Source of the DNA: Candidatus Altarchaeales archaeon
GTDB taxonomy: Archaea > Altiarchaeota > Altiarchaeia > IMC4 > QMZM01
NCBI GenBank assembly: GCA_023252215.1
Contig: JAHEXG010000004.1
Location: 1 to 59,420 of the forward strand
Length of the DNA: 59,420 nt
Reading direction: 5' to 3'
Position numbers and translations under genes: made by a program. This document shows positions 51,160 through 59,420 of this stretch, piece after piece. The notes beneath the pieces are model-generated. The model did not search any database. It was given only the letters and a program-made list of their open reading frames with translations, and was not told the DNA's origin. Within the stretch, counting starts at the first letter, position 1; the number at the start of each line of letters is the position of its first letter.

Positions 51160-51907
51160 ATAGTTCGAGCGCTTCTTTTTCCATGAAATGAAGCTTTCCG
51201 GGGACGATTAGGCTGTGGGGGGGGTTTCCGAAGTCTTTTTTTGCTATTTCCGCGGCTTTTCCTGCTTTTATCAGGGTGTCTCCGCCCAGTCTTGCGACTC
51301 CGATGCATAAGGTTTCAGGGCTGAATAGGCCCTCCTTTTTTTGTTTCTCTATCTCGAATAGGAGGTTTATTGCTTCGTTCACGCTCATAAAGCGGTTTTC
51401 TTCTGCTTTTATGTCAAGGAGAAACAGGGTGTGTAGGCCGTTTTTCTGGTTTTCCCGCAGTATGTCGTACGGGGATGTTGGGAAATAATTTTTCTCTGGA
51501 TAGACGAGCGATGCAGTCTTGCCGTATTTGTATATTTGCAGGCCTGCTTCACCTATGGCCGAATATACGGAGGAGGAGTGGATTATCTTGTAGGGGATAC
51601 CCAGTTTCTTTGCGCGGAGTATGAGGTCTATGTGGGTGGTTGCAACCATCGGGTCGCCGGATATGAGCAACGCCACGTCCAGGTCTGACGAATCCTTGAG
51701 AACATTTTCTTGGGGTCGTTCCTCAAGGTCTCCTCTTTTTAGTAGTATGATCTTTTTACCTATTAGGTCTTCCAGGCTGTTTAGTGATCCTGAAAAGCGG
51801 TTGGTATAGAATTCAGCGTATATCTGCGGGCATTTTTTCAGGGCTTCCAGGCCGCGTATTGTTAGGTCTTTTTCGTCATAAACGCCTAAGCCGATGAGGT
51901 ATAGCAT
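51152..51907 (-). CDS. dphB: Diphthine synthase
   Basis: MLYLIGLGVYDEKDLTIRGLEALKKC, LLISGDPMVATTHIDL, SVYSAIGEAGLQIYKYGKT. Confidence 0.95.
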   Translation of the reverse strand: MLYLIGLGVYDEKDLTIRGLEALKKCPQIYAEFYTNRFSGSLNSLEDLIGKKIILLKRGDLEERPQENVLKDSSDLDVALLISGDPMVATTHIDLILRAKKLGIPYKIIHSSSVYSAIGEAGLQIYKYGKTASLVYPEKNYFPTSPYDILRENQKNGLHTLFLLDIKAEENRFMSVNEAINLLFEIEKQKKEGLFSPETLCIGVARLGGDTLIKAGKAAEIAKKDFGNPPHSLIVPGKLHFMEKEALELFN

Positions 51908-51989
51908 GTGAAGAATCAGGTATTAGGAAAATAAAAAAAGAAAAAGAAAAAAAATAGGGATGTGCCGTTAGGCACATTCATAGACGTTC

Positions 51990-54887
51990 TTATGCGTGGA
52001 CGTTTGCCTTCAGCCAGTTTATCAGGGCGTTTCCTGCAGCAACTGTGTCGTCTGCTGTCCATCCGGCAACTACTACCATGTTGCCGCTCTTCTCGACGAC
52101 GTACTTGTCGGATGCTGCGCTTATGTCATCTGCTGACACGCCTGCTGACTCAGTCATTGCGTTGACTGCGGGTCCGCCGACCAGGATTAAGTTCTTGGTC
52201 GTGTCGGCTGCCACTTCAGGCACTACCATGTTGCCAACTACTGGGTTGACGACTGATGTGGTTGTGCTGCCTGAGGTCTGGTTTCCTACGGTAACGTCAA
52301 ACTTGGAGATGGTAAAGGTACAGCATCCTGCTGATACGTCCTTCCCCTCGTCTGCCTTGGTTATCGTAGATTCGGCAGTTGTCTGCTCTTCCACTGTCCC
52401 AATGAAGTAGGTCGAATAAACCCTCTCCTGTGGGTGGGCCACTGCTACGCTGTCTATCCTGTTGTCTGCTCCGTAGTCGACGGTAAACTTGTCTCCTCCC
52501 TTGGGCGTGATCAACAGTGTGTCTGTGTCTTGGTTCAGCTCGATGTCGTCTGCGTCTTTTGTCAGGTCGCCGTCGGTGTCAAGGTACATGTCTGTGTGGT
52601 AGTCTGTGTCTACGTCTTTGTTGTATGCTCTGTCGGACATGTCTATGACAACGTTTCCGTCTGATACTCCGAAGACGAATAAGGTGTCGTCGTCATCTCC
52701 GTCCAGGTTTGTGTCTTTACTCACGTTGTAGGCTACAGCATTGGGGTCGACTGTCAGGTCTGCTTCGTTGACTACTTTGAAGTCTAGGTTGTATCCGTCT
52801 ACCTGGAAGTCGTCAAAGGTCCCTACCATGTCCTGGTTGATGTATATCAGACTGTCGGTGAAGTCTTTCGTCGCGCCGTTGTAGTCCATGTTCGTGGTAA
52901 AGAGTATGCTGTTGTCGCTGGCGTCGAAGACTAGGTCTAGGTATTTTCCTCCGCCTAGGCTTATTGCCCTCTTTTTCACGAAGATACTCTGCGGGTCCAG
53001 TTCTATCTGGTTGTCTTTGTCGTAGTCGCTGGATGTTACAGTCGCTTGACCGATAGCATCAACCTTCAGTGCCTGGTACAAGGCAAGCTCTCTTAGCTTT
53101 ATGTCTGAGAGGTCTGCGCAGTTAGCTCCTGTGTAAGTCAACCCGTTTGGGTCACCGTCGTCTTTGTCGTCACAGTATCTCTGCAGGTCCTTTATCTTCT
53201 GCCTGTTGCCTCTTATCTGCGGGTCCAGAGTTACGTCTACTGTATTGTCTGTGGTTCCTGCGCCGTTGTCGTTCTTCGTGTAGTCTGCGTACTGGTATAC
53301 TACTCCGTCCAACATGAAGAGCTGGTTCTTCTTGAAGGGTCCTTCGTCTAGGCGTACTTTGCTGTAGGTGTTGTCGTCTGAACCTGTCAGGGTAAGTACT
53401 GCCTGGTAGTTTTCATCTCCTCTCTCCAGTAATATGCCGCCCTTGTCTTGGCCAGTTATGTCCGATGTCTTGAACTTGCTGGTCTGGTATCCCTTAAAGG
53501 TCAGCCTGAAGTTGTTGGGGAAGTTCAGGGATTCATCCTGCTCCAGTGCTTCGTCGCCGTCCAGGTCGTGGTTGTAGGTTACAGTCACTGACTTCAGTAA
53601 AGATGCGTCGTCTGTTGCCATACCGTCGTATTCGCTCTTGTCACAGTCGTTTACTGAGCCGTCGGACGCGGTATCAGAATCCTGACAGTTGTCTATTGTT
53701 GCGAACTCCACTTCCCAGTCGGTCTTGACTTGTCCGCCTATTTCCAGGTCTTCGCCGTCCTGTAATAGTACCTGGCTGCTTAAGTCATATACTATTATAG
53801 ATGCGGTCTGGAGTGCGGCTGCTTCTTCTGCGTACACGCCGGATAGTTCCAGGTTGTCTACGACGCCGTTGGCCATCTTGGATATCTGTACTTGTACGAT
53901 GGTCCCGTCGGGTTTCTGCACGTCAAGCAATATTCCTGCAACTGTGTATTCTGCGGCGTATATCAGGTGGTCTACCTTAAACTTGTAGCCGTTGTACTCA
54001 GAAGTGAACCCTTCGCTTGTTACGTCGTCAAGGACTTTTGCTTTTGCAAGGTATATCTTGTCGCTTCCTTCTACGTCCTTAACATAGTATTCTTCTCCGA
54101 ATAGGATCATCTTTCCTCTGTACTCGAAGTCTACATAGCAGTCTTCGCTGTTAGAACTACTGCAGTCGTCTTTTACGATCCTCTTCATGGGTATGTAGTC
54201 AGTTTCTACTTGGTACGAAACTGCTCCTCTTTCTATCGCCATCTTGAGGGATTCGGACTTGTCGTCTCCTAGGCCGTCTTCGTAGTAGTTTATCTTGGAG
54301 GAGTTTATGCTTATCTTCTCCTTCATGTCGTGGGATGGGTTCTCCAGGGCCTCAAGACATAGGTTGTGGCAGAACAGGCAGTGTATGTTGGTGTAGCTTC
54401 CTTCCATCAGGATGCCGGCTTCGGTTCTTGTCTGCTTGTCACATGACAGAGTATAGGACGTAAAGTCTCCTTTCTCGTATGTCTTGCTGTCTTGGAAGTA
54501 CAGCCCGGTATCGGAGTTATAGAAGTCCAGTATATCCTCGTGGTTCTGGGTGTCCTGTACATAGTCACCTATGGCACCTCTTGCGGCTGTGGTTATAACC
54601 ACTTGCCCCTCGGGGGTGTAGGAGGGACCAGTTCCGGTCACGGTCTGCGTCATGTAGGCAAGGTTTCCTATGGTCGCAGCTATGTTTCCTGCTGCGACGG
54701 CGTCCGTTGCCATCCCTTTCTCTCCAACCACGATCTGTACGATCGGGTTGTAGCTTGCATCATAGAAGAAGCCTTTCGTTATTCCTGTGCTGTCTAATCC
54801 AGCCATTACAGGAGCTGAAAGCGCTGCTCCTAACATCGCGGTTCCTGCTACGAGGGAACCAACTCGTCTTACGTTTATGCTTTTCAT
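51990..54887 (-). CDS. S-layer protein (Methanococcus-type SLP domains), 965 aa
   Basis: Signal-like N-terminus MKSINVRRVGSLVAGTAMLGAALSAPVMAGLD; SLP-like C-terminus KNLILVGGPAVNAMT...VVEKSGNMVVVAGWTADDTVAAGNALINWL. Confidence 0.92.
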   Translation of the reverse strand: MKSINVRRVGSLVAGTAMLGAALSAPVMAGLDSTGITKGFFYDASYNPIVQIVVGEKGMATDAVAAGNIAATIGNLAYMTQTVTGTGPSYTPEGQVVITTAARGAIGDYVQDTQNHEDILDFYNSDTGLYFQDSKTYEKGDFTSYTLSCDKQTRTEAGILMEGSYTNIHCLFCHNLCLEALENPSHDMKEKISINSSKINYYEDGLGDDKSESLKMAIERGAVSYQVETDYIPMKRIVKDDCSSSNSEDCYVDFEYRGKMILFGEEYYVKDVEGSDKIYLAKAKVLDDVTSEGFTSEYNGYKFKVDHLIYAAEYTVAGILLDVQKPDGTIVQVQISKMANGVVDNLELSGVYAEEAAALQTASIIVYDLSSQVLLQDGEDLEIGGQVKTDWEVEFATIDNCQDSDTASDGSVNDCDKSEYDGMATDDASLLKSVTVTYNHDLDGDEALEQDESLNFPNNFRLTFKGYQTSKFKTSDITGQDKGGILLERGDENYQAVLTLTGSDDNTYSKVRLDEGPFKKNQLFMLDGVVYQYADYTKNDNGAGTTDNTVDVTLDPQIRGNRQKIKDLQRYCDDKDDGDPNGLTYTGANCADLSDIKLRELALYQALKVDAIGQATVTSSDYDKDNQIELDPQSIFVKKRAISLGGGKYLDLVFDASDNSILFTTNMDYNGATKDFTDSLIYINQDMVGTFDDFQVDGYNLDFKVVNEADLTVDPNAVAYNVSKDTNLDGDDDDTLFVFGVSDGNVVIDMSDRAYNKDVDTDYHTDMYLDTDGDLTKDADDIELNQDTDTLLITPKGGDKFTVDYGADNRIDSVAVAHPQERVYSTYFIGTVEEQTTAESTITKADEGKDVSAGCCTFTISKFDVTVGNQTSGSTTTSVVNPVVGNMVVPEVAADTTKNLILVGGPAVNAMTESAGVSADDISAASDKYVVEKSGNMVVVAGWTADDTVAAGNALINWLKANVHA

Positions 54888-54929
54888 TTTTCGGTTTTTT
54901 TATTTTTAATTTTTTTATTTAGTTTTTTT

Positions 54930-54956
54930 CTAAATCACTTGTTTTTAGTAATTTAG
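54930..54956 (-). promoter_or_regulatory. Inverted repeat in the S-layer 5' UTR (possible 5'-terminal mRNA hairpin)
   Basis: RNA CUAAAUUACU-AAAAACA-AGUGAUUUAG: ten pairs including one U-G wobble. Confidence 0.6.
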
Positions 54957-54978
54957 TAATAAGAGATTAGACGAATAC

Positions 54979-54990
54979 CTATATATAACA
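54979..54990 (-). promoter_or_regulatory. Candidate TATA box of the S-layer gene
   Basis: Minus strand tgttatatatag about 90 nt upstream of the ATG. Confidence 0.6.
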
Positions 54991-55072
54991 TAGAGTGGAC
55001 GTAAACCGGACAATTAGGCTTAAATGTCCCAGAGCTCTTTTTTTTTGATTAAAACGTCCATACGCATCTTAT

Positions 55073-56296
55073 TCACTCAAAAACCCATTCTTTTAGCTTT
55101 AACCAGTTAGTACGCCCCTCTTTTTTTATTTCTAGTATATTGCGCTTTTCTAATCGCTTTATTGTGTCTGAAAGAGAAGATTTAGGTATTCCGGTGGTTT
55201 TATAGACATATGCCTGCGTTATTTCGTCTTCTGCTTTTTCCAGCATTCCAACAACAATTCTCTCGCTTTCGTCAAGAACGTTGAGAATGGATTCCTTAAC
55301 ACCCTTGCTTTTGACTGAAGCACCCACCATAGAAACGTCTTTTACCTTCTTTTCCGCGTAATCTTCGTTTACATAATCAGCAGCCTTGGACACCCCAGCC
55401 AAATCATGATTTACGTTATATACAAGACCATTGCCTGACGGCTCAGAAACCGTATCCTTTGCCAACGCGCCCGCAAACCCGGAATCCTTTAACACGTCAT
55501 GCGCCGCCGTCTTTTTTCTTTTAGCGGTTCTTGTTTTTAGACGGTACAATAAAAAGAAAAGCATAAGCAGCAATAGGACTGCCCAGGGCAGGAAATACGC
55601 CCGAAAGTCCACTCCGGAAATCGGCAGAGTCGCAGATGAATTCAAAGTGGTTGTCGTCGTCCCGGGCCTTGTAATTATAGAACCCCCGGAAGACCCCAGC
55701 GTATATTCAAAACCTAAGTGGAACTCGTTTTTCTGGGGATAAAACCATATCTCAGAGTCCCCGATAGGGCTAAAGATTATATCTTCGCTAAAGTTTATCT
55801 TGGTTATCTGGGTTTTCTTAGGAGTAAATAATTTAACGATCGTCCCGGGATATTTCTTAGTCTGGGGGGTGGCAGTAGTGGAAAAATTCATGCTCCACAC
55901 ATCGCCGGACTTGCTTGTAAGGCCCTGGGTCGTATACTTTAAAATGACTAATTCCTCGGTTTTATTGGACTTATCAAGGGAAAAAGCCACCAAGTCCCTG
56001 TCTATTTGCGGGCTTAGTTCAACGGAGAGATTATGTCCCCCGGAATCAGAAACGGAAACATCCTGAACGTTTAAAGGCACAAGCACGGATACAACATCCC
56101 CGCTATTGACTATCATTTCCTCTGAGACAGAGACCATGCCATTTGGGTCTAAGACCACGGATATGGAGGGAATATTCAGTATGTTCCTCTCCAGATCGTA
56201 CTCGGAATTGTATCCAACGATTGTGCTATTCTCTGCAAAAGCCAAAGAGGCTAAGAATATAGTGCAAAGGAAAATACATAAAAACTTATAATTCAT
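55073..56296 (-). CDS. Membrane-anchored winged-helix transcriptional regulator
   Basis: Signal peptide, extracellular region, TM (AYFLPWAVLLLLMLFFLLY), C-terminal HTH ITQAYVYKTTGIPKSSLSDTIKRLEKRNILEIKKEGRTNWLKLKE. Confidence 0.8.
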   Translation of the reverse strand: MNYKFLCIFLCTIFLASLAFAENSTIVGYNSEYDLERNILNIPSISVVLDPNGMVSVSEEMIVNSGDVVSVLVPLNVQDVSVSDSGGHNLSVELSPQIDRDLVAFSLDKSNKTEELVILKYTTQGLTSKSGDVWSMNFSTTATPQTKKYPGTIVKLFTPKKTQITKINFSEDIIFSPIGDSEIWFYPQKNEFHLGFEYTLGSSGGSIITRPGTTTTTLNSSATLPISGVDFRAYFLPWAVLLLLMLFFLLYRLKTRTAKRKKTAAHDVLKDSGFAGALAKDTVSEPSGNGLVYNVNHDLAGVSKAADYVNEDYAEKKVKDVSMVGASVKSKGVKESILNVLDESERIVVGMLEKAEDEITQAYVYKTTGIPKSSLSDTIKRLEKRNILEIKKEGRTNWLKLKEWVFE

Positions 56297-56410
56297 TTTA
56301 TAGGATAATCTTTTATTATATTATTGTATTATTAATCTTTTATTATATTATAATATGACATTATATGTTATAATAAAAAGAATATTAGAATAATGAACAA
56401 AAGAACAAAA

Positions 56411-56911
56411 CTACTTTAATTTTGATCCCTTGACAACCTGGCTGTATATTTTCTTTCGCTCCTCGTCTTTCAAAAGAGCAAGTATCTGCGAAGAAAAGGT
56501 CTGGGATAGTTCGCTTACGTCCGCCAGGATCGATTGCATCTCGTCGAGGTTTAATTTTACGTTATGCGGCTCTATTAATTCGATTGCCGAGGGTCCGTAG
56601 CGCATGACTACGTTGACGAACCATCTGAAGTCCCGGAATAACAGGTCTATTTCCACGACGCCTGAGAAAAACCCTTCCTTTGCGTCCTGTTTCAGCTCAT
56701 AGAACTTGACGTTTAGCACTGTTACGCTGTCTTCTTCTACCAGCGAGTCAAAGACCGTCCGCTCCAGCGCCTTCTGGCACGCATCCTTGTCGTTTCCCTG
56801 GACTTCCATGAACAGGCGGGCATGCATGCAGCCTTCGCTCAACAGTTTGTCGACGTCTGCGTCCTCATTAAAGGATCTCTCAAGAATAGGTTTATCAGGC
56901 ATTCTAAGCAA
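56411..56911 (-). CDS. Hypothetical protein
   Basis: 166 aa ORF, coding-like composition; no family recognised. Confidence 0.7.
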   Translation of the reverse strand: MLRMPDKPILERSFNEDADVDKLLSEGCMHARLFMEVQGNDKDACQKALERTVFDSLVEEDSVTVLNVKFYELKQDAKEGFFSGVVEIDLLFRDFRWFVNVVMRYGPSAIELIEPHNVKLNLDEMQSILADVSELSQTFSSQILALLKDEERKKIYSQVVKGSKLK

Positions 56912-56959
56912 GTGAACAAGTGAGATTTATCTATGGAATTACTTGTTAAATAAGCAGAA

Positions 56960-57409
56960 ATGAACCTATTATCGCAGATAACCCTTAAATGGTACGACGA
57001 CTCCAGCCTGATGGCAGAAGACAATAGAGAGCTCGTAGAATTGTTCCTTGATTCCATCGGCATAACAAGAGAAATAGCGTCCGACATATTCGAACTATTG
57101 CTCATAGCCAGGTCAAAAGGCCTGTCCCTATCATCCAAAGAGATAATGAAGGGCATAACCGAGATGCGGGAACGCCGGGGAAAGAGTCCGGACGATTCTC
57201 TCACCCTAAGGAACATACAGATATGGCTCAAATACTTCCGCAGTCTCGGACTACTGGAAAAAATAGGGGGAAGATATTTTTTCAAAGGAAACAAAAAGCC
57301 CAGCACAATCTTCAGAGACTACGTAAAACCGGAAGTCATAGACAAAAGCGCAGACTACCTCGCGCGCGTACTGGAAAAACTGGAAGACAGATACGACATA
57401 AAGAAATGA
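56960..57409 (+). CDS. Putative winged-helix protein
   Basis: 149 aa; LRNIQIWLKYFRSLGLLEKIGGRYFFKGNKKP; ATGA overlap with downstream gene. Confidence 0.65.
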   Translation: MNLLSQITLKWYDDSSLMAEDNRELVELFLDSIGITREIASDIFELLLIARSKGLSLSSKEIMKGITEMRERRGKSPDDSLTLRNIQIWLKYFRSLGLLEKIGGRYFFKGNKKPSTIFRDYVKPEVIDKSADYLARVLEKLEDRYDIKK

Positions 57410-58350
57410 TGGACAACAAAAAAGAGAGATGCTCGCGATGCAAACGCCCGGCAGTATACGATATGAGGTGCCACACGGAATCCCTCTGCGAAAAATGCTT
57501 CATCGACCTGTTTGAAAAAAAAGTCAGGCGGACGATCAGGACGAACCGGCTTCTGAGGGCCGAAGACAGAACTGCAGTCGCATTGTCCGGCGGAAAGGAC
57601 TCCGCAGTCACATTGTACATGCTGAAAGACATACTCAAAAAGGCCCCCTCGGAAAAATTATTTGCGATAACCATAGACCAGGGAATAAAAGGCGCGGAGA
57701 ACGGCCTGGAAGTATCCAAACGCCTGTGCAAGAAACTCGACGTAGAACACCGCATCTATTCATTCAAAAAAGAGCACGGATACTCCATGGACGAAGTGGT
57801 GAAGAAAAGCGAAAAAATGACGCATCCTGCGCCGCCGTGCAGCTTCTGCGGAGTCCTGAGAAGAAAACTACTTAACTCCAAAGCAAAGGACCTTGGCGCG
57901 ACAAGAATAGCAACAGGCCACAACATGGACGACGAAATACAGACCAGCCTGATGAATTACGTACGAGGAGACGTAGAGAAAATAGCGAGGATGGGCGCCC
58001 TCGTCGGAGTGGTAAGAGACGAAAGATTCATCCAAAGAATAAAACCCCTGAGAGACTGCCCCGAAAACGAAGTACTACTATACGCGCAACTTAAAGGAAT
58101 AGAATACGAACCGGCAAGATGCCCCTACTCGGGAGAAGCGTTCAGAGCAACGATACGCAAAGCGATCGACGCTATCGAAACGAATCATCCGGGGAGCAAG
58201 CACCAGATACTCAAATCCACTGACACGCTTATCGGGTTACTCAGAAAAGACAAAGACTTCGGAGTAATGGGCAGTTGCAATAAATGCGGAGACCCATGCT
58301 CGGAAAAAACATGCAAATTCTGCCAGATAGAACAAAAATTAATGGAATGA
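57406..58350 (+). CDS. tRNA 2-thiolation enzyme family (TtuA/Ncs6-like)
   Basis: CSRCKRPAVYDM...LCEKCF, PP-loop ALSGGKDSAVTLYML, CSFCGVLRRKLLN, GHNMDDEIQT, C-terminal CNKCGDPCSEKTCKFC. Confidence 0.93.
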   Translation: MMDNKKERCSRCKRPAVYDMRCHTESLCEKCFIDLFEKKVRRTIRTNRLLRAEDRTAVALSGGKDSAVTLYMLKDILKKAPSEKLFAITIDQGIKGAENGLEVSKRLCKKLDVEHRIYSFKKEHGYSMDEVVKKSEKMTHPAPPCSFCGVLRRKLLNSKAKDLGATRIATGHNMDDEIQTSLMNYVRGDVEKIARMGALVGVVRDERFIQRIKPLRDCPENEVLLYAQLKGIEYEPARCPYSGEAFRATIRKAIDAIETNHPGSKHQILKSTDTLIGLLRKDKDFGVMGSCNKCGDPCSEKTCKFCQIEQKLME

Positions 58351-58358
58351 TCCGTTTC

Positions 58359-59420
58359 TTATATACCGTCTACGTCAGAGGATTTGAGCTCTTTTATCAG
58401 GTTTTCGGCGGTTTTCTCGCCCAGCAGGGATGCGAGTTTTTCTTTCGGCGCCTTCCGCAGCTCGGATGGTTTCCTGAATCCCGCCGCTACAAGCTTTCTT
58501 GCCCTCACCCGGCCTATGCCGTGTATGGATACAAGCGCTATAAGCTCTTCTTTTACTCCGTGCTTTAAGCGGGTCTCCAGCTTGCGCATCTCTTTTTCGG
58601 ACGCTTTCAGGCCTGTGATATCGCATAGTTCGGCAGCGGAATATGCGAGCCATCCGGCTATCTGCAGTTTCTGGTTGAGTATCCCCGGCGCGACCTTGTA
58701 TTGTTCTAGTATCTCTTCTTCGGACAATTCGTTTATCCATGCCGAAAACAGGGCTGCGGTCTTGTATCTTTCCAGGAAATCCACGTCTATGTCAAAGCCG
58801 CCAAGGTCCCTGAAAAGCTCGTCAGAGTTTTTATAAGCAAGAGCCCAGAGAGCGGGTTCCTCGGTCCTCTTAAGATATAGGAGGGGCATCTCCGCGGAAT
58901 CGCAGAGCAATTCCAGTAGTCCGAGGACTGGGAACTTCTTTTTGGACTCCGCAGTCTCCAGGATGGCCAGATACGTGTATGCAGTCTTTGGGTCTATGTA
59001 TAACTCCGACACCCTGCGCCCCAGTTCCGTGGGCACTAGGAAGCGGCCCTCCTTTTTTATGAAACCCCAGTCAAACAGGTTATCCACTATCCGGTCCACA
59101 AGGGACTCGAAGCCCGCCAGGCCATACTGGTATCCGAAAAACGTGGACCTGAAGAAATCAAGAATCGCCTCCCTGGTCCGGGTGAAATCCGAAGCGACCG
59201 CGGCCAGCATATGGAAACGCAGGACCGGCTCCACGCCCAGCTTGGAAGTAATAGGCTCGACCACTCCGTTGACGTATTTTTCAGTGATGAATTCTTTCTC
59301 GGATTCAGAGCCTGCGATGCCTACTGCGTACCCGGTTTTGTCGTATTTGGGCCTGCCCGCTCTACCAGCCTGCTGCTTATACTCCATGACTGATATGTAG
59401 GCCATGTCTCCGTCTTCGAA
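58359..59420 (-). CDS. Hel308-like Ski2 family helicase, C-terminal part (runs off window)
   Basis: QQAGRAGRPKYDKTG (helicase motif VI), C-terminal HhH IHGIGRVRARKLVAAGFRKPSEL. Confidence 0.9.
   Translation of the reverse strand, partial: FEDGDMAYISVMEYKQQAGRAGRPKYDKTGYAVGIAGSESEKEFITEKYVNGVVEPITSKLGVEPVLRFHMLAAVASDFTRTREAILDFFRSTFFGYQYGLAGFESLVDRIVDNLFDWGFIKKEGRFLVPTELGRRVSELYIDPKTAYTYLAILETAESKKKFPVLGLLELLCDSAEMPLLYLKRTEEPALWALAYKNSDELFRDLGGFDIDVDFLERYKTAALFSAWINELSEEEILEQYKVAPGILNQKLQIAGWLAYSAAELCDITGLKASEKEMRKLETRLKHGVKEELIALVSIHGIGRVRARKLVAAGFRKPSELRKAPKEKLASLLGEKTAENLIKELKSSDVDGI

Overview
Archaeal chromosomal window of 59.4 kb with dense, mostly housekeeping gene content. It holds RNA polymerase subunits A' (partial), fused B, H and F, RFC small subunit, IleRS, LeuRS, L21e, a histone, GGGP synthase, CarS, EndoQ, proteasome beta, aCPSF1/FttA, arg/pyr/aro/asd genes, diphthine synthase, a Methanococcus-type S-layer protein and the C-terminal part of a Hel308-like helicase. 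Lineage was not determined; gene content and the S-layer type suggest a DPANN-like or deep euryarchaeal lineage (inference only). Two tRNA genes are readable: Ser-GGA (+) and Arg-TCG (-). Most unusual signals: (1) three perfect 53-nt tandem repeats immediately 5' of tRNA-Ser, in phase with the tRNA, each starting with the tRNA's first 11 nt and folding into a 34-nt hairpin; (2) an S-layer gene with a possible mRNA 5'-terminal hairpin, a CXXCH motif, and an adjacent membrane-anchored winged-helix regulator; (3) a YidD-like gene between two genes with paralogous zinc-ribbon N-termini; (4) a GlpA/FAD-NAD/DUF1667 oxidoreductase operon inserted between the two fumarase subunit genes; (5) gene remnants: a frameshifted SagB-type nitroreductase, a decayed DUF488 paralogue and a truncated RelE-like toxin behind two antitoxin-like ORFs. 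No CRISPR array, rRNA or complete transposon was seen. All family calls come from reading the translations; no searches were run.
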